Below are positions 1 to 5,647 of a stretch of DNA of 5,647 bases, one piece after another. A model generated the notes under the pieces. That model searched no databases and was not told the DNA's origin. It worked only from the letters and a program-made list of their open reading frames with translations. Source of the stretch: Pseudomonadota bacterium (GTDB lineage: Bacteria; Pseudomonadota; Alphaproteobacteria; Rhodospirillales; Casp-alpha2); NCBI GenBank assembly GCA_022563215.1, contig JADFNT010000125.1, forward strand, positions 1-5,647, in the 5' to 3' direction. The position numbers and the translations under genes are program-made. Within the stretch, counting starts at the first letter, position 1, and each line of letters starts with the position of its first letter.

Positions 1-1759
<1,759 letters not shown>

Positions 1760-1775
<16 letters not shown>

Positions 1776-1810
1776 GAACTTTAATCTAACTTTCAATTTA
1801 ACTGGAATTT
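1760..1810. promoter_or_regulatory. 51-bp dyad, candidate operator (or RBS-masking hairpin) before HTH-queF
   Basis: Left arm 1760-1778 (AAATTCCATTTAATTTGAA) and right arm 1792-1810 (TTCAATTTAACTGGAATTT) are inverted copies matching at 17 of 19 positions, separated by 13 nt. It ends 2 bp before the fusion start codon at 1813. The surrounding gap 1751-1812 is about 21% GC in a roughly 65% GC window. The right arm contains the GGA (1804-1806) that is the only Shine-Dalgarno-like sequence for the start. If transcription starts at about 1782 the RNA lacks the left arm, favouring a DNA operator; on read-through RNA from tgt the full hairpin could form and hide the RBS. No T-run follows it, so it does not look like an intrinsic terminator. 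Confidence 0.7.
1768..1803 (+). repeat. Three imperfect direct repeats, 11-12 bp apart
   Basis: TTTAATTTGAACT (1768-1780), TTTAATCTAACT (1780-1791) and TTTCAATTTAACT (1791-1803) are tandem imperfect copies, each sharing one T with the next. Their spacing is close to one DNA helical turn, which would place equivalent bases on the same face. They lie inside the dyad, so the same bases can be read as direct or inverted half-sites. Low sequence complexity makes part of the similarity expected by chance. Confidence 0.5.
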
Positions 1811-1812
1811 TC

Positions 1813-2523
1813 ATGCGCCCCTGGGCAAAGCGATTAAATGACGCATTCGGGCAATCCGGCTGGACCAAGGCCGAATTGTCGCGCCGCTCGGGAGTCAACT
1901 ACGACAGCCTGAACAAGTATCTCACGGGCAAAGTTGAACAACCCCGGGGCGATAGTCTTCCCCGGCTTGCAAAATCCCTGGGCATCAGCGGTTTGTGGTT
2001 GCGCGAGGGTGTTGGCCCCCGGGACGTGATAAAAACCGGCGGCAAAGCAATTCCCCGAGGATCCGGGTCAGGCCTTGAAAACTTAGGCGCCCTGGGTGGA
2101 AGCGGGACCATCCCCGAAAGCCCCGACGACGCGGTGCTGGAAACCGTCGCCAACCCGCGCCCCGGCGGCGATTACATGGTCCGTTTCACGTGCCCGGAAT
2201 TCACCTCGCTGTGCCCGGTCACCGGACAGCCGGACTTCGCGCACCTGGTCATCGATTATGTTCCCGATGCCCTGATCGTCGAAAGCAAGTCGCTGAAGCT
2301 GTTCCTGGCGAGCTGGCGCAACCACGCCGCCTTTCACGAGGATTGCACGACGGCCGTCGCCACCCGGCTGGTGGAAGCCGCCGATCCGAAGTGGCTTCGC
2401 ATCGGCGGCTATTGGTACCCGCGCGGCGGTATTCCCATCGACGTCTTTTATCAGACCGGCAAGGCTCCCGAGGGTGTATGGATTCCCGATCAGGGGGTCG
2501 CCCCCTACCGTGGGCGCGGGTAA
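1813..2523 (+). CDS. queF: XRE-type HTH domain fused to NADPH-dependent 7-cyano-7-deazaguanine reductase (QueF)
   Basis: QueF reduces the nitrile of preQ0 to the amine preQ1 with two NADPH, the step before Tgt. From ATG 1813 the protein has 236 residues, against about 150-165 for ordinary single-module QueF. Residues 1-65 look like a Cro/CI-type helix-turn-helix: a first helix ([14 protein letters not shown]), then [11 protein letters not shown] and [12 protein letters not shown] as the HTH pair, then [23 protein letters not shown] Gly-rich linker (about 71-87) leads to a complete QueF (about 88-236). It has the thioimide-forming Cys134 in [13 protein letters not shown], Asp141, the QueF signature ESKSLKLF (157-164), RNHAAFHED with His175 and Glu176, and terminal PYRGRG. 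ATG 1813 was chosen over the in-frame TTG at 1774, which lies inside the upstream dyad and adds a poor Asn/Thr/Phe-rich leader. No S24 peptidase domain is present. The enzyme assignment is secure; DNA binding by the HTH is inferred. Confidence 0.93.
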   Translation: MRPWAKRLNDAFGQSGWTKAELSRRSGVNYDSLNKYLTGKVEQPRGDSLPRLAKSLGISGLWLREGVGPRDVIKTGGKAIPRGSGSGLENLGALGGSGTIPESPDDAVLETVANPRPGGDYMVRFTCPEFTSLCPVTGQPDFAHLVIDYVPDALIVESKSLKLFLASWRNHAAFHEDCTTAVATRLVEAADPKWLRIGGYWYPRGGIPIDVFYQTGKAPEGVWIPDQGVAPYRGRG

Positions 2524-2539
2524 CTAACCGTCCCCGCCC
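2512..2539. terminator. Stem-loop across the convergent queF/queD stop codons
   Basis: GGGCG (2512-2516) and GGG (2518-2520), with one bulged C, pair with CCCCGCCC (2532-2539). This makes an 8-bp GC stem with an 11-nt loop that carries both stop codons. It is placed where a bidirectional terminator between convergent genes would help. Neither strand has a following T-run, so a canonical Rho-independent terminator is not supported. A smaller GGGGG-TCG-CCCCC element (2493-2505) lies just upstream within queF. Confidence 0.3.
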
Positions 2540-2886
2540 CGATAGACGCACCCGGCGGTGCACGTCTCCCACAGTTTGACTTCGCTCAATCCCGGCAGGG
2601 CCGGCTTCAGGCGCCCCCAGATCCAGCGCGCGATGACCTCGCTGGTCGGGTTTTCCAGGCCTTCGATGTCGTTGAGGTAGCGGTGGTCGAGTTCGCCATG
2701 GACCGGCTCGCAAGCCGCCTCGACGTCGGCGAAGTCCATGACCCAGCCGGTGTCGGCGTCGACCGGCCCCGTCACGGTGAGGGTGACGCGAAAGGAATGG
2801 CCATGCAGGCGGAGACACTTGTGGCCGTCGGGCACGTTGGGCAGCAGGTGCGCGGCTTCGAAGGTGAACTCGTTGAAGATTTCCAT
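2524..2886 (-). CDS. queD: 6-carboxy-5,6,7,8-tetrahydropterin synthase QueD
   Basis: QueD converts 7,8-dihydroneopterin triphosphate to 6-carboxytetrahydropterin, the first committed step of 7-deazaguanine synthesis. The 120-residue product is a normal QueD T-fold. Zinc ligands are His13 (FEAAHLL), His28 and His30 in CLRLHGH, where Cys24 is the expected catalytic cysteine. Also visible are VMDF (49-52), LDHRYLN with Asp67 and His68, NPTSE (79-83) and WET with Glu107. The frame is open well upstream, to 3045, but that extension runs through queE in another frame and matches nothing in the family, so the Met of [13 protein letters not shown] was taken as start. Only a weak AAAGAA-like ribosome site precedes it. 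It starts 10 nt after the queE stop, consistent with co-transcription and coupling. Its TAG abuts the queF TAA on the other strand. Confidence 0.97.
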   Translation of the reverse strand: MEIFNEFTFEAAHLLPNVPDGHKCLRLHGHSFRVTLTVTGPVDADTGWVMDFADVEAACEPVHGELDHRYLNDIEGLENPTSEVIARWIWGRLKPALPGLSEVKLWETCTAGCVYRGGDG

Positions 2887-2896
2887 GGCCAATTCT

Positions 2897-3538
2897 TTAA
2901 GGGATGCCGAGGAACTTATGGGTTTGCAGGCTGAGACGCCAGCCGGGATGGGCGAGGCAGTATTCGAGCGCCAGGCGGGTGTTTTCCTCCACCGCCTCGC
3001 CGTCCATAGGCTGCAGCAGGAAATGGCGGAAGTCCAGGTTCTCATACATCTCCGGCGTGGCGCCTTGCTGCGGGTAGACGAGCTTCAATTCGTCGCCGCG
3101 ACGGAGCGTTAACTCCGTTCCCGCCTTGGGGCTGACGCAGGTCCAATCGAGGCCGGGGGGCGCGGAAAGGGTGCCGTTGGTTTCCACCGCGACCTCGAAA
3201 CCGCCGCCGTGAAAGGCGCCGATCAGGTCCTCATCCAACTGCAACAAGGGCTCGCCGCCGGTGCAGACGACGAACGGCTGGGTCCCGTCAGCGCCCTTTC
3301 CCGGCCACGGCGCCGCAACCGCCGCCGCCAAATCCTGGGCCCCTTTGAAGGTGCCGCCGCCGGGGCCGTCGGTGCCGACGAAATCGGTGTCGCAGAACCG
3401 GCATTCGGCCTCGGCGCGGTCGGCTTCGCGTCCCGACCACAGGTTACAACCGGCGAAGCGGCAGAACACCGCCGTCCGGCCGGTATGCCAGCCTTCGCCC
3501 TGCAGCGTCAGATAGATTTCCTTCACCGAATAGGTCAT
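2897..3538 (-). CDS. queE: 7-carboxy-7-deazaguanine synthase QueE (radical SAM)
   Basis: QueE rearranges 6-carboxytetrahydropterin to 7-carboxy-7-deazaguanine with a [4Fe-4S] cluster and S-adenosylmethionine. The 213-residue protein carries a CX14CX2C cluster motif (Cys31, Cys46, Cys49) in place of the usual CX3CX2C, as in the Burkholderia multivorans type of QueE, with [18 protein letters not shown] before it and [13 protein letters not shown] around the last two cysteines. The GGEP motif (94-97) contacts the methionine part of SAM, and VETNGT (118-123) and SPKAG (136-140) are further family motifs. The start ATG at 3538 follows GGAAGG at close spacing and begins the standard [17 protein letters not shown]-terminus. 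It is the middle gene of queC-queE-queD, 30 nt after queC with a strong hairpin in that gap, and 10 nt before queD. Confidence 0.98.
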   Translation of the reverse strand: MTYSVKEIYLTLQGEGWHTGRTAVFCRFAGCNLWSGREADRAEAECRFCDTDFVGTDGPGGGTFKGAQDLAAAVAAPWPGKGADGTQPFVVCTGGEPLLQLDEDLIGAFHGGGFEVAVETNGTLSAPPGLDWTCVSPKAGTELTLRRGDELKLVYPQQGATPEMYENLDFRHFLLQPMDGEAVEENTRLALEYCLAHPGWRLSLQTHKFLGIP

Positions 3539-3550
3539 GGCCTTCCATAC

Positions 3551-3568
3551 GCCCGCCCACGGGCGGGC
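3551..3568 (-). other. GC-rich hairpin between queC and queE
   Basis: GCCCGCCC and GGGCGGGC are perfect 8-nt inverted copies separated by 2 nt; as RNA this is a 7-bp stem with a 4-nt loop. On the transcribed minus strand it begins directly after the queC TGA and ends 12 nt before the queE start, next to the GGAAGG ribosome site. There is no T-run, so it is not a standard terminator. It could stabilise mRNA ends, partly attenuate transcription or tune queE translation. Confidence 0.55.
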
Positions 3569-4312
3569 TCAAGCGGCATAATCCGTCGGATCGTCGATAC
3601 CGGCCCCGGCGAAGCCCTTCTTTCTCAGCAGGCAGGCATCGCAGCGCCCGCAATGGCGAAGTCCGTCGCCGGGGTCATAGCAGCTCATGGTGTGGGCAAA
3701 ATCGACCCCCAATTCGGTGCCGAGGGTAACGATTTCGGCTTTCGTCATCTCGATCAGCGGCGCGTGAATGGTGATTTTTGGCCTGTCCGTCCCGGCCGCC
3801 CCGGCTGCTTCCACCCCGGCCTTGGTCGCCAGGTTGGCCAGGCTTTCGAAGGCGGCGATGAATTCCGGCCGGCAGTCGGGATAGCCGGAATAATCCAGCG
3901 CGTTGACGCCGATGAAGATGTCATCGGCGTCGAGGGTTTCCGCCCGCGCCAGCGCCAGCGCCAGGAACACCGTGTTGCGGGCCGGCACATAGGTGACCGG
4001 GATGCCGTCCTTGATATCGTCTTCGCTCCGCCCCTTGGGCACGTCGATGTCGGCGGTCAGGGCGGAACCGCCGAATTGGGCCAGGTCGATGTCGATGACG
4101 TCGTGACCGGCGGCGCCTTCGGCTTCGGCGATGTGGGCGGCGGCGGCGATTTCCGCCTGGTGGCGCTGACCATAGCGGAACGTCAGCGCATGGGGCCGGA
4201 AGCCTTCCCCCTTGGCGATCGCCAGGCAGGTGGCGGAATCGAGGCCGCCGCTTAACAGGATCACGGCCTTGGGCTTGGCGTTATCGGGTTCGGTGGTGTC
4301 CTGTGGGGTCAT
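3569..4312 (-). CDS. queC: 7-cyano-7-deazaguanine (preQ0) synthase QueC
   Basis: QueC uses ATP and ammonia to convert 7-carboxy-7-deazaguanine to the nitrile preQ0. At 247 residues it is a typical length. The N-type ATP pyrophosphatase PP-loop SGGLDS is at 21-26, followed by FRYGQRH (45-51), VPARNTVFL (109-117), [17 protein letters not shown] (135-151) and [12 protein letters not shown] (183-194). The C-terminal zinc site has Cys211, Cys221, Cys224 and Cys227 in SCYDPG...[10 protein letters not shown]. The ATG at 4312 is preceded by AAGGG at suitable spacing. The first dozen residues ([13 protein letters not shown]) are a variable lead-in before the first strand. It is the first gene of the minus-strand queC-queE-queD set and diverges from queG across a short gap. 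No convincing -35/-10 pair is visible in that gap. Confidence 0.98.
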   Translation of the reverse strand: MTPQDTTEPDNAKPKAVILLSGGLDSATCLAIAKGEGFRPHALTFRYGQRHQAEIAAAAHIAEAEGAAGHDVIDIDLAQFGGSALTADIDVPKGRSEDDIKDGIPVTYVPARNTVFLALALARAETLDADDIFIGVNALDYSGYPDCRPEFIAAFESLANLATKAGVEAAGAAGTDRPKITIHAPLIEMTKAEIVTLGTELGVDFAHTMSCYDPGDGLRHCGRCDACLLRKKGFAGAGIDDPTDYAA

Positions 4313-4363
4313 TCCGTGGCACCCTTAACGAAACAGGGCGGCCCGATGGCCGCTGAGGGGATT
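4313..4363. promoter_or_regulatory. Divergent queC/queG intergenic region with a small palindrome
   Basis: This 51-nt gap must serve both divergent genes if queG starts at 4364. It contains a perfect 6-bp inverted repeat, GCGGCC-CGAT-GGCCGC (4338-4353), next to the queG ribosome site. I see no confident promoter hexamers on either strand; promoters may overlap the neighbouring coding ends. Six-base GC palindromes are common by chance in DNA of this composition. Confidence 0.35.
4355..4360 (+). promoter_or_regulatory. Ribosome binding site deciding the queG start
   Basis: GAGGGG sits 3 nt before ATG 4364, placing the GAGG core 5 nt away. It is the best Shine-Dalgarno match near the possible starts. 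The ATG at 4346 has AGGG at 4335-4338, 7 nt away, and remains a plausible alternative; the GTG at 4316 has nothing convincing. Confidence 0.55.
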
Positions 4364-5401
4364 ATGGCCGACGATCTCAAGAAAATCATCCGCGAGCAAG
4401 CCCATGGCCTCGGTTTCGACGCCGTCGGCTTCGCCGATGCCGAGGCCGATCCCAAAGACGCCCAGGCGCTATCGCGCTTCCTCGCCGACGGCCGCCAGGG
4501 CGACATGGGGTGGTTGAACAATGACGACGGCCGGCGCGGCGACCCCAAGGCCCTGATGCCCGAGGCCAAAACCGTCATCGTGCTCGGCGCCAACTACGGC
4601 CCCCGCGAAGACCCCCTGGCGGTGCTATCCCGTTCCGACCGCGGCGCCATCAGCGTCTATGCCCAGGGCCGCGATTATCACGACGTGCTGAAGAAAAAGT
4701 GCAAGCAACTGGGCCGCTGGATCGCCGACAACCACGGCGGCGCCATCAAGGTCTTCGTCGATACCGCGCCGGTGATGGAAAAACCGCTGGCCGCCCGCGC
4801 CGGGATCGGCTGGCAGGGCAAGCACACCAACCTGCTGAGCCGCGATTTCGGATCCTGGCTGTTCCTGGCCGAGGTCTTCACCACCTTGGACCTGTCCCCC
4901 GACGCCCCGGCGACGGATCATTGCGGCAGTTGCGACCGCTGCCTCCGGGCCTGCCCCACCGATGCCCTGGCCGAACCCTACCGGATCGATCCCCGGCAGT
5001 GCATTTCCTACCTGACCATCGAGCACAAGGGCACCATCGCGCCCGAGCTGATGGCCCGGATGGGCAACCGCATCTACGGCTGCGACGACTGTTTGGCCGT
5101 CTGTCCGTGGAACAAGTTCGGGCGTCCTTCCGCCGAGGAGGCTTTTCACCCCCGCTTCGAATTGACCGCGCCCCGTCTCGCCGACCTGGTGGCCCTGGAC
5201 GACGCCGGGTTCCGGGAACTGTTCGCCGGATCGCCGGTCAAGCGCACCGGGCGTGACCGGTTCGTGCGCAACGTGCTGGTCGCCATCGGCAATTCCGGCG
5301 ACCAAGGGCTGCTGCCGGCGGCCCGGGCGCTGATCGACGACCCGTCGGAACTGGTCGCCCAGGCCGCCCGTTGGGCGGTGGAAAGGCTGGCCGGGTCTTG
5401 A
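4364..5401 (+). CDS. queG: Epoxyqueuosine reductase QueG
   Basis: QueG removes the epoxide oxygen from epoxyqueuosine in tRNA, the last step to queuosine, using a cobalamin cofactor and two [4Fe-4S] clusters. From ATG 4364 it has 345 residues, in the normal range. Landmarks are LGFDAVGFA (16-24), the catalytic-Asp motif FVDTAPVMEK (Asp133), AGIGWQGKHTNLL (146-158) and GSWLFLAE (163-170). The ferredoxin-like CX2CX2CX3CP follows (Cys187, Cys190, Cys193, Cys197), with the second set Cys213, Cys240, Cys243 and Cys247. The C-terminal 60 or so residues (RNVLVAIGNSGD..., ALIDDPSELVAQAARWAVERL) look like HEAT-type helical repeats. The frame opens at GTG 4316, but homologues begin close to the LKKIIREQAHGLGFDAVGFA segment and the GAGGGG ribosome site favours 4364; the exact start is uncertain by 6 or 16 residues. 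Confidence 0.96.
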   Translation: MADDLKKIIREQAHGLGFDAVGFADAEADPKDAQALSRFLADGRQGDMGWLNNDDGRRGDPKALMPEAKTVIVLGANYGPREDPLAVLSRSDRGAISVYAQGRDYHDVLKKKCKQLGRWIADNHGGAIKVFVDTAPVMEKPLAARAGIGWQGKHTNLLSRDFGSWLFLAEVFTTLDLSPDAPATDHCGSCDRCLRACPTDALAEPYRIDPRQCISYLTIEHKGTIAPELMARMGNRIYGCDDCLAVCPWNKFGRPSAEEAFHPRFELTAPRLADLVALDDAGFRELFAGSPVKRTGRDRFVRNVLVAIGNSGDQGLLPAARALIDDPSELVAQAARWAVERLAGS

Positions 5402-5431
5402 CCGGGATATCTGAGGCGATAACGTGTTTTC

Positions 5432-5647
5432 ATGATCACCCGCAAGACTCCATTGAAGGCCCTAAAATCCGCCGTCCTTCCGGCCGCCGTCCTGGCCCTT
5501 TCCTTGGCCCTTTTGGCCGGCTTTGCCAGCCCCGGCTACGCCGCCACCGACGTCCCGAAATGGAAACCCGGCCAGACGTTCAAGGACTGTCCCGCGTGTC
5601 CGGAACTGGTAGTGATCCCGGCCGGAATCTTCATCATGGGCCTGAAC
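5432..5647 (+). CDS. Secreted formylglycine-generating-enzyme (FGE/SUMF1) family protein, 3'-truncated by window
   Basis: The first 72 codons of a gene running off the right edge are present. Residues 1-38 form a Sec-type signal peptide: basic start (ITRKTPLKALK), a hydrophobic Ala/Leu core (about 14-33) and a likely cleavage after GYA. The mature start, WKPGQTFKDCPACPELVVIPAG followed by IFIMG, matches the beginning of the SUMF1/FGE-sulfatase fold, including the CPxCPE pair common in bacterial members. Some members convert a sulfatase Cys to formylglycine, but many are substrate-unknown relatives of EgtB or C-type lectin folds, so a specific reaction cannot be given without the C-terminal half. 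The ATG at 5432 is 30 nt after queG; the nearest GAGG (5413-5416) is about 15 nt upstream, farther than usual, and an in-frame stop at 5420 limits extension. No link to queuosine is evident. Confidence 0.8.
   Translation, partial: MITRKTPLKALKSAVLPAAVLALSLALLAGFASPGYAATDVPKWKPGQTFKDCPACPELVVIPAGIFIMGLN

Noticed and set aside
1813..2523. S24/LexA-like self-cleaving repressor
   Set aside because: The N-terminal HTH suggested this, but the C-terminal half carries all QueF motifs and no Ser-Lys peptidase motifs.
2887..3045. Upstream extension of queD into queE
   Set aside because: The extra 53 residues are an out-of-frame reading of queE and match nothing at the QueD N-terminus.
3209..4255. 348-codon plus-strand open frame antisense to queC and queE
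   Set aside because: It is a shadow of two well-conserved genes in high-GC DNA; its translation is Gly/Ala/Arg-rich with no recognisable domain.
4316..4363. GTG 4316 as queG start
   Set aside because: It would leave only 3 nt between the divergent queC and queG starts, has no ribosome site, and adds residues not seen in typical QueG.
4625..5305. 226-codon minus-strand open frame antisense to queG
   Set aside because: It covers the conserved QueG coding sequence, has no recognisable motifs and reads as a high-GC shadow frame.

Overview
This window is GC-rich (about two-thirds G+C outside one short intergenic stretch) and reads as chromosomal DNA of an alphaproteobacterium, probably a Rhodospirillales-type one. 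That assignment rests on the protein sequences (the QueF part ends in PYRGRG, and Tgt and QueG look alphaproteobacterial) and was not tested by a database search.

Nearly the whole window is one queuosine (Q) tRNA-modification locus. On the plus strand: the 3' part of queA (1-629), tgt (626-1750, overlapping queA by 4 nt), then an AT-rich gap of 62 nt, then a gene joining an XRE-type helix-turn-helix domain to a complete QueF nitrile reductase (1813-2523). On the minus strand, transcribed toward it, lie queC (4312-3569), queE (3538-2897) and queD (2886-2524). The stop codons of the queF fusion and queD abut with no base between them. queG (4364-5401, plus) diverges from queC. At the right edge a secreted formylglycine-generating-enzyme/sulfatase-modifying-factor family protein begins (5432 onward, cut by the window).

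Together these genes cover every step after GTP cyclohydrolase I. QueD makes 6-carboxytetrahydropterin, QueE makes 7-carboxy-7-deazaguanine, QueC makes preQ0 and QueF reduces it to preQ1. Tgt inserts preQ1 at G34 of GUN-anticodon tRNAs, QueA adds the epoxycyclopentanediol and QueG reduces epoxyqueuosine to Q. No folE is present here.

The most unusual element is the HTH-QueF fusion and the DNA in front of it. The 62-nt gap is only about 21% GC and holds a 51-bp dyad (19-nt arms, 17/19 complementary), three direct repeats at 11-12 bp spacing and a plausible promoter whose -10 lies inside the dyad. The HTH half also has lower third-position GC than the QueF half. A reasonable hypothesis is an enzyme-repressor, analogous to NadR or BirA, that binds its own promoter and couples queuosine-precursor chemistry to transcription. 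The fusion and the dyad are visible in the sequence; the regulatory role is inference.
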